The position numbers were made by a program, and so were the translations under genes. A stretch of DNA of 64,000 nt from Candidatus Sericytochromatia bacterium. Its GTDB lineage: Bacteria > Cyanobacteriota > Sericytochromatia > UBA7694. Location: positions 1 through 64,000 of the forward strand of contig JADMKE010000020.1 in assembly GCA_018780035.1 (NCBI GenBank), given 5' to 3'. Positions 16,399-24,939 of this stretch are shown in pieces. Within the stretch, counting starts at the first letter, position 1. The number at the start of each line of letters is the position of its first letter. The notes below the pieces were generated by a model. That model had not been told where the DNA came from. It saw only the letters and a program-made list of their open reading frames with translations, and made no database searches.

Positions 16399-18027
16399 CT
16401 ATTTTTCTTCGTAAGCGACCAGGTTAAAGAGTTGGTAAAACTCGTCCATGGTCAGGCTAAAGACCCCGTCCTGCTGGCTGTCTGGGTGGGCAATGCCCCT
16501 GGGTTCACCGCCTGCGCCCCAGGGGTTGCGAATCGTGACCCGATCTGTGGCCGGGTCATACCCCAATACGGCATAAACATGGCTGGGCATGATGTTTTTA
16601 TCTGAGGAACCGGCGCCGAAGGTCGAAGCGGTGATCGCACCTTTTTGGGCCAAGCTGGCTTTGAGTTTTTCACGGGTGGCGGCTTTGCTTGTGACTGCCA
16701 AAATATCTTGATCTGAGCTATGCCCAGTGACGATCTGCAAGCCCGTGCCGAGCAGACCGCCGCTGTCGATCTGTTCGTAGGGATTGGGATTGGGCTGCCC
16801 CGACTCGCGGTTGCGGTGATAGGCATAGGCCTTTTCCAAGACGCTCAACCAGGTACCGTCTTGGCCTGAAGAGGCCCCCAGTGCCAATTCGGCATCGGTG
16901 GGTGGGGTGACGGTGATCGGTTTATCCGGGGCCCCCGGAAAGGTCACGGTGTAGGTGCCATTGTGATTGTCTTTGATCATGCGGGCCACAGCAGCCGGAT
17001 CGTTTTGAATCACCCCTGCCAAAGGGGAGAGAAAAAAGCAATCGTTGTAAGTGCCTTGGCTCAACCCAGGCTGAATACGAATGCTGGCAGCAGGATTATC
17101 TGGGGTGGCATAGAGCGGCCGGGCAAAATGGGCAGGGTTGGCACGGGGAATGCTCTGGGCCAGCCGAGCGCTGCTGTTGTTAAAATCCGTCAGTACAAAT
17201 TGAACCGCGTCAGCATTGGGGTGGGCCTCGGCTTCTTTGACAAAGGCCTTCATGTCTTCGAGGGTCACACCTTGGTTTTCATCACCCCATTCATCATTTG
17301 AAAATTCCTCCAAATCCGAGCGGCGGCGCTGTAAAACAGCGATCAGAGCGGCATCATCGTCTTTAAATTGGGGGTCTGCAAGGGCCGCTTGGATTTCGGC
17401 CCGCGAGACAAAACCGTCTTTGTCGCCATCGAGTTTGGGCAGGTTTTTCTCAAACAAGGCCAATAATTGCCGGGCCTGAGGGGAGGAATGGGTTTGGTAA
17501 TCGCCTGTGATTTCCTGAATTGTATTATTCGAAGGGGATTTGTGCGCTTCGGCAACAAAGGCCCGCATGTCTTGGCGGGTAATGCCATCATTTTCATCGC
17601 CAAATTCATCGTTGGCATACTCTTCCAGCTCACCGACGTTTTTTTCCAGGGCATAGAGCATGCGCTGCTGGTCAGCCCCTGCAAATTCGGGCTTTTGCCG
17701 GGCCGCGCGAATTTCAGATCGGCTGAGAAAGCCGTCGCGATTGGGATCGAGGGTCTGAAAATGGGTTTCAACAAATTGCTGCATGGCCTCCGCTTTGGCA
17801 CTGGGAGTCTGAAAGGCAACGGTACTGGGTTCGGAACCATGGCTGTCCAAGTGGGGGGTGACACTGGCGCTGTCGGGAGCCGGGCCAGGTGCTGGTGCTG
17901 GGCTGGGAGCCGGGCCAGGTGCTGGTGCTGGGCTGGGAGCCGGGCCGGAGGCTGGGTTCGGGACAGGGCTTGGTGGGGGGCTGGGAACAGGACCGGGTGG
18001 GGGGCTGGCAGGCAAACGAATATCCAC
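16399..18027 (-). CDS. EF-hand / calpain-like cysteine protease
   Basis: This 542-residue protein has a Pro/Ala/Ser repeat region (about 5-52). Two pairs of EF-hand-like loops follow (DPNRDGFLSRSE, DENDGITRQDM, DGDKDGFVSRAE, DENQGVTLEDM). A C2 calpain-like domain comes last: Gln326-Gly with Cys330 in SQGTYNDCFFL, His483 in SHVYAVLGYD and Asn501 in IRNPWG. All triad residues are present. No signal peptide is visible. GTG 18027 is chosen since AAGGAG lies eight bases upstream; TTG 18033 is too close. Calcium activation is inferred from the EF-hands. Confidence 0.85.
   Translation of the reverse strand: MDIRLPASPPPGPVPSPPPSPVPNPASGPAPSPAPAPGPAPSPAPAPGPAPDSASVTPHLDSHGSEPSTVAFQTPSAKAEAMQQFVETHFQTLDPNRDGFLSRSEIRAARQKPEFAGADQQRMLYALEKNVGELEEYANDEFGDENDGITRQDMRAFVAEAHKSPSNNTIQEITGDYQTHSSPQARQLLALFEKNLPKLDGDKDGFVSRAEIQAALADPQFKDDDAALIAVLQRRRSDLEEFSNDEWGDENQGVTLEDMKAFVKEAEAHPNADAVQFVLTDFNNSSARLAQSIPRANPAHFARPLYATPDNPAASIRIQPGLSQGTYNDCFFLSPLAGVIQNDPAAVARMIKDNHNGTYTVTFPGAPDKPITVTPPTDAELALGASSGQDGTWLSVLEKAYAYHRNRESGQPNPNPYEQIDSGGLLGTGLQIVTGHSSDQDILAVTSKAATREKLKASLAQKGAITASTFGAGSSDKNIMPSHVYAVLGYDPATDRVTIRNPWGAGGEPRGIAHPDSQQDGVFSLTMDEFYQLFNLVAYEEK
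17881..17940. repeat. 30-nt perfect tandem duplication
   Basis: Bases 17881-17910 are repeated exactly at 17911-17940, followed by a six-base partial copy. In the calpain-like gene this encodes two copies of PAPSPAPAPG. Being in frame, it changes linker length only. Confidence 0.9.
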
Positions 18028-18138
18028 AATCAAAACTCCTTCTGCTGAATCCTTTGCTGAGGGGGATGTTTTTTCTATTCCCGCCCCTGATGGTTTTTAT
18101 GCACAGGTTTGCGCTGGAGTCTGGGGGAATATCTCGGG

Positions 18139-18144
18139 TATAAT
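18139..18144 (+). promoter_or_regulatory. candidate -10 box TATAAT
   Basis: A consensus TATAAT lies 25 bases upstream of the ATG of the TraB-like lipoprotein gene. No good -35 element is seen at the expected spacing. Confidence 0.4.
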
Positions 18145-18169
18145 GGCTGCATCAGCGCCAAAGGAAAGA

Positions 18170-19183
18170 ATGACTATGCAGATGTCTTTATACCTGAAAC
18201 GGACCCTCGCGAGCTTTTGCCTCGGAATAACTTTGGTGGGAACAGGCTGCAGCACCGAACCCGTCAATACCGTTCAATCGCCCGATCAGCTTTCGGGATT
18301 GCGTCTGCCGGGTCAAACCAATTCACAAACCAATACACCCCTTGCCAATCCCAACGCGGCTGCGCGGGTGGGCCTTAAAAACCTGCTGGTTTGGGAAGTC
18401 AAGCCCCCTCAAGTAGGAGCTCCGACATCATTCTTGATTGGCACCGCCCACAGCCCCTTGGACGCGAGTTATACGATTCCAGAAAAATTCCAGAGCGCGC
18501 TCAAAAATGCCCAACGCTTTGTGATGGAGGCGGATCTCAGCAATACCCAAGAATTGGCAAGTGCGGCCCTGAATTTTGCCTTTGATCCCGGTCGCAGCAA
18601 TCAGGGAGAATTGTCTGCAGCTGAGTGGACAGCCCTCAAAGACCGCACCAAAACAGCCGGTGTTCCCGAACAGGTCTTAAATATTGCCCGGCCTTGGTAT
18701 TTAAATCTTTTGTTGGATTCCCCCCCCTCTGATGGCACAAATCCCGACAGCATCCTCGATCAGGTCTTGCGCAAACAGGCCGAGACCGCCAAAGTGAGTG
18801 TGGCCTATTTAGAAAAGGCCTCTGATCAGCTCCAGGCCTTGGCAGAAGGCATTCCCGAGGCAAAGCAGGCAGCGTCCCTCAAAAAGACCTTGGCCAATCC
18901 ACCCAAAGATCAAATTGCCGAACGCAATAAAATTCTCAGCCTGTATAACGAAGGCAGTTTGAGTGGTTTGGAGGGGCTCGATCAAGAGGCCTTCCAGGAA
19001 GATCCCGATTATTATGCCGCATTGGTCAGCAAGCGCAATCAAAAATGGCTCACTGGCCTTGAGCCGGTCTTTGCCAAAGAGCGCACAGTGGTCGCTGTCG
19101 GCGTTTTGCATTTGATTGGTCCCCGCAGTTTAAATGCCTTGTTGACCGCAAAAGGCTACCAAGTCACCCAAATAAAACCTTAA
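18170..19183 (+). CDS. TraB/GumN-family lipoprotein
   Basis: This 337-residue lipoprotein has a Lys/Arg n-region, a hydrophobic core and lipobox VGTGC. The TraB/GumN (Tiki-like) domain begins with LVWEVKPP and FLIGTAHSPLDASYTIPE. In this family the GTAH histidine and a nearby Glu (VMEADLS) contribute to a putative metal-dependent active site. It closes with TVVAVGVLHLIGPRSLNALLTAKGY, the second conserved strand. AAGGA precedes ATG 18170; ATG 18176 is equally possible. The frame is open upstream to 17858 only because it runs antisense through the calpain gene repeats. The substrate is unknown. Confidence 0.82.
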   Translation: MTMQMSLYLKRTLASFCLGITLVGTGCSTEPVNTVQSPDQLSGLRLPGQTNSQTNTPLANPNAAARVGLKNLLVWEVKPPQVGAPTSFLIGTAHSPLDASYTIPEKFQSALKNAQRFVMEADLSNTQELASAALNFAFDPGRSNQGELSAAEWTALKDRTKTAGVPEQVLNIARPWYLNLLLDSPPSDGTNPDSILDQVLRKQAETAKVSVAYLEKASDQLQALAEGIPEAKQAASLKKTLANPPKDQIAERNKILSLYNEGSLSGLEGLDQEAFQEDPDYYAALVSKRNQKWLTGLEPVFAKERTVVAVGVLHLIGPRSLNALLTAKGYQVTQIKP

Positions 19184-19196
19184 TTCCTCTCTGGGT

Positions 19197-19224
19197 TTGA
19201 CAAAGCTTTAGAGAAGATTAATCA
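19197..19224 (+). promoter_or_regulatory. candidate promoter of the second S8 protease
   Basis: A perfect -35 box TTGACA (19197-19202) is followed 16 bases later by a weak -10 TAATCA (19219-19224). The protease ATG is at 19296, leaving a leader of about 65 bases. Confidence 0.35.
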
Positions 19225-19295
19225 GGGCTTAAGAAATATTTGGGCACTTTCAAGCGATATCTTAAACAGAGATCAACTGTAGTAGAGAGCAAGTA

Positions 19296-20696
19296 ATGAA
19301 ATTTAAAACCGCTTTGGCCCTGCTTTTTCTGGCCCTGCCTGCCTGCCAAACCACCGCACCTGTTGCGCTTCAGCCGACAGCCCCGGTTTCTTTGGCCCAG
19401 AGCCTCAAACAAAATACCGTGCAAACCCAAGCTTCCAAAACCCAGGTCTACACCGAAGTCAGCAAGCCCATGGACAACGAAGTGATTGTTAAATACCGCA
19501 GCGGATTTCGCACCCAGGCCACGATCTCTGGCGCTGAAGTGCTCGACGCATTTAACACCGCAGACGAAACCACCCAATTGCACCGCCTCTCCAAAGGCAC
19601 CCAAATGCAAGATGCGCTGAACCAGTACCAGGCCGACCCCAGCGTGGAGTTTGCCATTCCCAACGTGAATTTTAAAGTGCAAATGAGTTTGCTCGACCGC
19701 GTCAAAAAATGGTTCTCCGATGACGAAGAAGAAAAACCCGCCCAGAGCATGACCCCCAATACCCGCTATTCAGCCATGACCGAACAGGCAGCCCCCACCG
19801 TCAATGCCCAAGACCCTTTGGTCAAAGATCAGTGGTATCTCGAAAGCCTGGGCATGAATCAGGTCTGGACCCAATCCGGCATGGGCAATGCCTCAGTCAC
19901 TGTGGCTGTCCTCGATACCGGCGTGGATTACGACCACCCCGATCTCAAAGGCAAAGTTGTCAAAGGCGCTGATTACGTCGACCGCGATTTTGATCCCAAA
20001 GACATGCACGGCCATGGCACCCACGTGGCAGGCATTGTCGCCGCGCAAATGAACAATGCTGAAGGCATTACCGGTCTGGCTCCCAATGTGCGCATTCTCG
20101 CAGTGCGCGTACTCGATCAAAACGGTTCGGGCAATCTGTTTAATATTGCCAAAGGCATTGCTTATGCCGCCAACAATGGCGCCAAAGTAATTAATCTCAG
20201 CCTGGGCTCCCCCCCCGGTGGCGGTGTGATGCGTACCCTGGCCAATTTTATTGCCACCTATGCCGAAAACAAAGGTGCGCTGGTGATTGCTGCTGCCGGT
20301 AACGATGGCGGTGCAATTGGCTATCCTGCCGCTGCCAGCAAATTTCTCTGTGTGGGTGCCGTGAATCAAGACAAAGTCTTGGCCAGCTTCTCCAACCGGG
20401 GCAAAGAACTCGATGTGGTGGCCCCTGGTGTGGGCATTATGTCGACCTTTCCAACCTACGAAGTCACCACCAATAAATTGGGCTTGCCCCAAAATTACGC
20501 CACCCTCAATGGCACCTCGATGGCGACCCCGATGGTGGCCGCTCAAGCCGCCCTGATCTGGAGCCAACAGCCCTACCTCAAACCCGCCGAAGTGCGCAAG
20601 AAAATTGAGAGCAGCGCGATTGACCTCGGCAGCATTGGTGTGGATGAGACCTATGGCAACGGTTTGGTCAGTTTTGAAGGCGCACTGCGCAACTGA
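19296..20696 (+). CDS. subtilisin-like serine protease, lipoprotein (S8)
   Basis: This 466-residue lipoprotein has lipobox LPAC and an I9-like propeptide (NEVIVKYRSGF to PSVEFAIPNVNF, residues about 60-125). The peptidase domain has Asp in AVLDTGVDYDHPDL, His in MHGHGTHVAGIVA, Asn in AAAGNDGGA and Ser in GTSMATPMVAAQ. A charged stretch DDEEEK links propeptide and catalytic domain. It is more complete than the paralogue at 1561-2910 and has the canonical thermitase-like motif spacing. It is likely exported and matured at the outer surface or in the periplasm. Confidence 0.92.
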   Translation: MKFKTALALLFLALPACQTTAPVALQPTAPVSLAQSLKQNTVQTQASKTQVYTEVSKPMDNEVIVKYRSGFRTQATISGAEVLDAFNTADETTQLHRLSKGTQMQDALNQYQADPSVEFAIPNVNFKVQMSLLDRVKKWFSDDEEEKPAQSMTPNTRYSAMTEQAAPTVNAQDPLVKDQWYLESLGMNQVWTQSGMGNASVTVAVLDTGVDYDHPDLKGKVVKGADYVDRDFDPKDMHGHGTHVAGIVAAQMNNAEGITGLAPNVRILAVRVLDQNGSGNLFNIAKGIAYAANNGAKVINLSLGSPPGGGVMRTLANFIATYAENKGALVIAAAGNDGGAIGYPAAASKFLCVGAVNQDKVLASFSNRGKELDVVAPGVGIMSTFPTYEVTTNKLGLPQNYATLNGTSMATPMVAAQAALIWSQQPYLKPAEVRKKIESSAIDLGSIGVDETYGNGLVSFEGALRN

Positions 20697-20718
20697 GCCC
20701 GCCGATTCTTCCTTCTGC

Positions 20719-20748
20719 TTGAAAGCCCTGAGTTCCACATGCTAAGCT
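20719..20748 (+). promoter_or_regulatory. candidate promoter of the CYTH gene
   Basis: TTGAAA (20719-20724), an 18-base spacer and TAAGCT (20743-20748) precede the CYTH start by about 33 bases. Confidence 0.35.
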
Positions 20749-20781
20749 AGGCATTAATCTGTTGTTTTGAAATGGCGCTCA

Positions 20782-21393
20782 GTGAACGAAATTGAAGTAA
20801 AAGTCCTGAATATTGACCGCGAAACACTTCGCGAAAAACTGCGGGCCCTGGGGGCCGTTTGTGAGGGGCGTGAATTCCAACAGAATCGCATGTACGACTA
20901 CCCTGATCGGCGCTTGTATTTGCAGGAAGACGGCAGTTATATCCGCATTCGCCAGATTCGCGCGCTCGACCCAGATCAACCCAACCAATCCAGTCAAATT
21001 TTAACCCTCAAAAAAACCCTCTCCCGCGACAAATACAAAATTGCCCAAGAGACCGAAACCGCCGTGGCAGACCCCGAAGCCATGGAGCAATTCCTGCTGC
21101 AATTGGGTTTTGTGCGCGTGCGGATCGATGAAAAGATCCGTGAGAGCTGGGTCTGGAACCGCATTCGCTTTGAATTGGACGAGTGGGCAGGTCTGCCTCC
21201 TTATTTGGAAGTAGAAGCCCCCGATGAAGCCGCTGTCTCTGAGGGATTGGCCCAATTGGGCTATACTCTGGAGCAAGCCACCTCGATGAATTTGAATGAA
21301 GTCCTGGCTTTGTATAAAATAGAAGCGGACTCACTCTGCTTTGCAGACTTTGAAAAAACAGCACCCGAATTGAAGAAAGGTATTTCCCCATGA
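20782..21393 (+). CDS. CYTH-domain protein (class IV adenylate cyclase / triphosphatase-like)
   Basis: The start GTG 20782 gives MNEIEVKVLN, carrying the CYTH signature ExExK at the N-terminus. Further landmarks are QNRMYDYPDRRLY, SYIRIRQIR, LTLKK, ETETAV, KIRESW and ELDEWAGLPPYLEVEA, the acidic and basic residues that line the triphosphate tunnel. The length of 203 residues fits the CyaB/ThTPase-like branch. No clear ribosome site precedes it; a TTG at 20767 is the alternative. Its TGA overlaps the next ATG (ATGA). The reaction could be triphosphate hydrolysis or cAMP formation, and sequence alone does not decide. Confidence 0.85.
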   Translation: MNEIEVKVLNIDRETLREKLRALGAVCEGREFQQNRMYDYPDRRLYLQEDGSYIRIRQIRALDPDQPNQSSQILTLKKTLSRDKYKIAQETETAVADPEAMEQFLLQLGFVRVRIDEKIRESWVWNRIRFELDEWAGLPPYLEVEAPDEAAVSEGLAQLGYTLEQATSMNLNEVLALYKIEADSLCFADFEKTAPELKKGISP

Positions 21394-21656
21394 TCAAAGA
21401 TCGTAAATTTGCAGCCGGTTTGGCCGTTGGTATTGTCGCTGGCGCGGCCCTGAGCTTTTTGCAGCCGCTGGTGGCCGCAGACCAAGCTTCCAACAATGCG
21501 CAATTGCTCAAAGAAGTTCAAGACATTCGCAAATACACCCTTGATATGGCAAGAAATGTGCGGAATGTATCTACAGAAATGACTGAAATCAAAAAATTCA
21601 GTCAAACCACTTCCGAGGGTATTAAAACCCTGAGCACCCGTGGCGAATTTAAATAA
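21390..21656 (+). CDS. small membrane-anchored coiled-coil protein
   Basis: This is an 88-residue protein with a single N-terminal hydrophobic segment (about 8-30) preceded by Lys/Arg, followed by a heptad-like soluble helix (NNAQLLKEVQDIRKYTLDMA and onwards). The hydrophobic segment ends with an Ala-rich VAADQ that could be a signal cleavage site, so it is either anchored or periplasmic. It is translationally coupled to the CYTH gene through ATGA. I do not recognise a family. Confidence 0.7.
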   Translation: MIKDRKFAAGLAVGIVAGAALSFLQPLVAADQASNNAQLLKEVQDIRKYTLDMARNVRNVSTEMTEIKKFSQTTSEGIKTLSTRGEFK

Positions 21657-21668
21657 GGAAGAACAAAG

Positions 21669-22427
21669 ATGATGCATTTACAGGTGCCTTTGCGCGCCCA
21701 ACGACTCAGACAGACCTTGGGAATCTTGGCGCTTTGCTTGGGATTACAGGGCTGTGAAGCGATCGATTTGATCAATTCCGTGGGCACCGTTTTGGCACCA
21801 GCATCCTCCCCTTCTCCGGGGCAATCGGCAGCTCCCCCAGGCTTGCTGCAGCAATTGTTTAGCAAGCCTTCAGCAGCCCCCACGGCTTCTGCCAGCCCGA
21901 TTATCTTGACCCAAGCAGCCACACCAGCCCCGCTGCCTGCGGCCAAGCTGAATGTCGTCAAGGCCCTCGATCCGGTCCCCCTTTCGGGCGATTGGAATTT
22001 GGTCCGTCAGCCCAATGTCTCTGTCACCGTGAGCAGCGAACTCAACCCCACCTACGAAAAGAACCGGTTGATCGACGGCAAATTGACCACCTCTTGGTTT
22101 GCCTCTGCCGACGATGTTTCCGCCAAAGGCAAATTGCCCACCATTGAGATCAGTTTTCCCCGTGCAGTGGGCGTCTTTGGGGTCAATTTGCGCGGCGACC
22201 GCGAGCGCAGCGAAGGTCTGCAAATTCAGGAAATTTCGCTTTTGGTCACCAGTGCCCAGGGCGTGTTGATCAACGAAACGGTCAGTTTTCCTGTCCAGCA
22301 AAGTGATCTCAATTTGGTCTTAAACAACCCTGTCAACGAAGCCACTTCGGTGCGCATCACGATCACCAAACACGTTACAGGCAAGACCCCCGGTCTGGCT
22401 GAAATCGAAGTGCTGGGCCGCTCTTAG
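21669..22427 (+). CDS. lipoprotein with discoidin-like domain
   Basis: This 252-residue lipoprotein has lipobox GLQGC, then a Pro/Ser/Ala-rich linker (about 35-95). The C-terminal jelly-roll-like domain resembles F5/8 type C: TVSSELNPTYEKNRLIDGKLTTSWFA, TIEISFP, VFGVNLRGDRERSEG and VRITITKHVTGKTPGLAEIEVLG. Such domains bind glycans or surfaces. It lies 12 bases after the coiled-coil gene, probably in the same operon. Start ATG 21669 or 21672; GGAAGAA is upstream. Confidence 0.75.
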   Translation: MMHLQVPLRAQRLRQTLGILALCLGLQGCEAIDLINSVGTVLAPASSPSPGQSAAPPGLLQQLFSKPSAAPTASASPIILTQAATPAPLPAAKLNVVKALDPVPLSGDWNLVRQPNVSVTVSSELNPTYEKNRLIDGKLTTSWFASADDVSAKGKLPTIEISFPRAVGVFGVNLRGDRERSEGLQIQEISLLVTSAQGVLINETVSFPVQQSDLNLVLNNPVNEATSVRITITKHVTGKTPGLAEIEVLGRS

Positions 22428-22436
22428 GTTTTCCAA

Positions 22437-23132
22437 TCAAACTTTAATCACAAAAAACAGAACTGTCAAATAATGGCAGAAGCTGCCCGCGATCACAAAA
22501 CTGTGCCAAACGGCGTGGGCAAAGCGGAATTTATGATCCAAGAGATAAAAGACCGCGCCCAGGGTGTACAAAATGCCGCCGAAAAAGATGCCACCCAGTC
22601 CCCACCAGCCGAGCTTGGCATGAAGGGGCATCACAATCCCTAGCGCCAGCCAGCCCATCAGGATATACGCCAAAGTCGAGAGCAGGTCGGATTTGTAAAA
22701 GAAAAAGACCTTGTATAAAATGCCAGCCACTGCCAGCCCCCAGATCAGGGCCAGCATCGACCAGCCCAAGGAACCGGGCAAGGTCACCATTAAAAACGGG
22801 GTATAGGTCCCGGCGATCAGGAGATAGATCGCACAGTGGTCCACGGTTTCAAAGGCCTTGTTCCAGGGCAAAGAGAGGGCCAAAGAAGTGTGAAAGAGAA
22901 TTGAGGCCAGATAGACCAGCAAAAGCGTCACGCCATAGACACTGGCACTGATAATCCGCAGGATTGAGCCCGAGCTGGCCGCCAAAGCCACCAAGACACA
23001 CAATCCGACCAAACTGAGAAAAAAGCCGAAGCTGTGCAGGGTAATATTGGCAATTTCTTCACGGGTTTCAGGGGTCAAAGACAGAGGCGAAGGCAGGGAG
23101 GAAGAATGGGTGGGCGTATTCAGTTTTTTCAC
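22437..23132 (-). CDS. hemolysin III / PAQR-family membrane protein
   Basis: This 231-residue protein has seven hydrophobic segments and the conserved PAQR/Hly-III metal-site residues: ANITLHSFGF, YLASILFHTSLA, AFETVDHCAIYLLIAGTYTPF, and HAVWHSFVIAGSFCHYLTV near the end. The His and Asp residues form the zinc site of the progestin/adipoQ receptor fold. GTG is the start and no strong ribosome site is seen. It was named after a Bacillus cereus hemolysin, but the physiological role in most bacteria is membrane-lipid homeostasis or unknown. Confidence 0.9.
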   Translation of the reverse strand: MKKLNTPTHSSSLPSPLSLTPETREEIANITLHSFGFFLSLVGLCVLVALAASSGSILRIISASVYGVTLLLVYLASILFHTSLALSLPWNKAFETVDHCAIYLLIAGTYTPFLMVTLPGSLGWSMLALIWGLAVAGILYKVFFFYKSDLLSTLAYILMGWLALGIVMPLHAKLGWWGLGGIFFGGILYTLGAVFYLLDHKFRFAHAVWHSFVIAGSFCHYLTVLFFVIKV

Positions 23133-23497
23133 TCTATTCTAAAAAAGGATTTCCCCATCATATTCCAAGCCCCAGGGGCTGAGCAAGGACTCAACCAAGA
23201 CAGCACGCCTATTCTGAACGATTAAACGCAGTAAATACGCGGGATTGACAGGCTTTTCAAAGGGAATTGGCATTGATTTATTTGTGATGAACCGCACAAA
23301 AACGCCGGTGAAAACCCGAAAAAAAAGCAAAATTCCAGCAAAACCTCTGATTAAATCCCACTTGAACCATAGACACGCAGATCTGCATGTGATAAAAATC
23401 TTAATGAAAGCTTATGCACTGCATCAGCTCGATCTGTGACAGGGCTTACGGAAAGCGGATCCCAGCCTGTCAGACACTGAAACTAGAGGAGCATGTC
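23133..23497. other. intergenic region before the division cluster
   Basis: The 365-base gap between the divergent hly-III and rsmH genes holds a possible 44-codon minus-strand ORF (23139-23273) and the ribosome site GAGGAG of rsmH at 23486-23491. A TGTGATAAA stretch near 23388 could be an extended -10 for the division genes, but no matching -35 is clear. No mraZ gene or MraZ-box repeat is visible. Confidence 0.4.
23139..23273 (-). CDS. possible 44-residue small protein
   Basis: ATG 23273 opens a short frame that begins MPIPFEKPVNPAYLL and ends SPWGLEYDGEILF, a composition more protein-like than random. It stops six bases before the GTG of the hly-III gene on the same strand. There is no Shine-Dalgarno sequence and no family I recognise. 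It is listed as a low-confidence candidate only. Confidence 0.25.
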   Translation of the reverse strand: MPIPFEKPVNPAYLLRLIVQNRRAVLVESLLSPWGLEYDGEILF

Positions 23498-24436
23498 TTG
23501 TCCCCCCCCAACATCGAACATTATTCTGTCATGTTAAGGGAGGTATTGGATTGGCTAAATCTTCAGGCCGGACAACGGGTTTTGGACTGTACCCTTGGGG
23601 GTGCTGGGCACAGCCTGGAAATGTTAAAAGCGGTGGGTTCCCAGGGTTTTCTTTGGGCCATCGAGCGGGATCCACAGACCTTAGAACGGGCGCGCATCAA
23701 GCTGGAAAGTTTGGGTTACCCCTTTCAGTTGATCCCCTCAAACTTTGCCGAGCTGGCGTTTTTAGCTGAGCAGTACGGAATCTCTGAACTGGATGCTGTT
23801 TTGTTGGATCTGGGTACGTCACTTTTTCAGTTAAAAGAACCCGAAAGGGGCTTCTCGTTTCTGAATGAGGGACCGCTGGATATGCGCATGAATCCGCAGG
23901 AGCCCGTGCCGACCGCTGCAGACCTGGTCAACCATTTGAGCGAAGCAGAACTGACCCGTATTTTCCAGGTTTATGGTGAGGAACGCATGGCCCGTCCGAT
24001 TGCCCGAGCGCTGGTAGCCACACGGGGGAAAACCCCCTTTGTCACCACCATCGATTTGGCGCAGGCGGTGGAGAAAGTGATGCCCCGGCGGGGGCAAAAA
24101 CTGCATCCAGCGACGCGGGTGTTTCAGGCTTTACGCATTGCTGTTAACGGTGAATTGGACGCACTTGAGCGGGTGCTGCCGGTCGCTGTAAAGCTCTTAA
24201 AACCCGGTGGACGTTTGGCAGTGATTGCATTTCACTCACTGGAGGACCGGCCGGTCAAGCTCTTCATGCGAAAGCTTGCCACTGACTGTCTCTGCCCCCC
24301 GAGACAGCCGATCTGTACCTGTCAGCACCGCGCCCAATTGCGCCTGTTGACTCGGGCAGTCAAGCCTTCAGAAGCCGAAGTGCTTGAAAACTCCCCCTCA
24401 CGCAGTGCACGGCTGCGGGTGGCGGAAAAACTGTAG
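23498..24436 (+). CDS. rsmH: 16S rRNA (cytosine1402-N4)-methyltransferase
   Basis: RsmH (MraW) methylates N4 of C1402 in the 16S rRNA decoding site. The sequence shows HYSVMLREVL, the SAM-binding TLGGAGHS, DAVLLDLGTSLFQL, GFSFLNEGPLDMRM, RVFQALRIAVNGEL and VIAFHSLEDRPVK, all diagnostic. TTG 23498 is chosen because GAGGAG lies six bases upstream and the resulting 312 residues match the family length. The frame is open to 23414 but that adds a Cys-rich unmatched extension. It heads the division cluster with ftsL-like and ftsI downstream. Confidence 0.95.
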   Translation: MSPPNIEHYSVMLREVLDWLNLQAGQRVLDCTLGGAGHSLEMLKAVGSQGFLWAIERDPQTLERARIKLESLGYPFQLIPSNFAELAFLAEQYGISELDAVLLDLGTSLFQLKEPERGFSFLNEGPLDMRMNPQEPVPTAADLVNHLSEAELTRIFQVYGEERMARPIARALVATRGKTPFVTTIDLAQAVEKVMPRRGQKLHPATRVFQALRIAVNGELDALERVLPVAVKLLKPGGRLAVIAFHSLEDRPVKLFMRKLATDCLCPPRQPICTCQHRAQLRLLTRAVKPSEAEVLENSPSRSARLRVAEKL

Positions 24437-24490
24437 ATGAATTGATTGAATGAGCAGAATTGAATTGAATACGATGGAGCGGATTTTTTC

Positions 24491-24937
24491 ATGGCGGCAA
24501 CCTCAGTACTGAATACCCCTACTCACATGCAGGCCCAAGTGGCTGCAAGCAGCAATACCAACACCCGGTCTTTTATTACCCGCAAAACAGTGGTGAGAAC
24601 CGAGCAACTCTCGCCATTTACCATTTTTTCTCTGACCTCTCTGTTTGTGCTGTCTCTTTTGGTTTATTTTCACACCGTTTTGGTCGAAAACCAGGCCAAT
24701 CAGAAACAACAGCAGATCATTACAATCAAAGCAGACAACGACGTCTTACAGGCCGTTTTGGCTGAAAAAAAATCCCTGGCCGTGGTTGAGCAAAAAGCCA
24801 TTGGCATGGGCATGATGCCTGTCGAACAGTACCATTACATCACCCTTGACAGCTCCACCTACCACGATGCTGAAAACAAACATTACCAGCCTGTGATTCA
24901 GACCCACACGCCCCCCAGGACCCCTGTTGGCTTTTAA
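24491..24937 (+). CDS. ftsL: FtsL-like cell-division protein
   Basis: This 148-residue bitopic protein has a polar N-terminus (about 50 residues), one transmembrane segment (FTIFSLTSLFVLSLLVYFHTV) and a short coiled coil (VENQANQKQQQIITIKADND and onwards) followed by an MGMMPVEQYHYI motif typical of FtsL/septum-formation-initiator proteins. Its position between rsmH and ftsI is the canonical ftsL slot. It is two bases upstream of the ftsI ATG. FtsL works with FtsB/FtsQ to activate septal peptidoglycan synthesis. Assignment is mainly by position and topology. Confidence 0.75.
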   Translation: MAATSVLNTPTHMQAQVAASSNTNTRSFITRKTVVRTEQLSPFTIFSLTSLFVLSLLVYFHTVLVENQANQKQQQIITIKADNDVLQAVLAEKKSLAVVEQKAIGMGMMPVEQYHYITLDSSTYHDAENKHYQPVIQTHTPPRTPVGF

Positions 24938-24939
24938 AT

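Noticed and set aside
17858..18169. N-terminal extension of the TraB lipoprotein
   Set aside because: It is the antisense of the repeat region of the calpain-like gene and would bury the lipoprotein signal peptide.
22437..23132. hemolytic toxin
   Set aside because: The name hemolysin III is historic. The protein is a PAQR-type membrane protein, and nothing here indicates a toxin.
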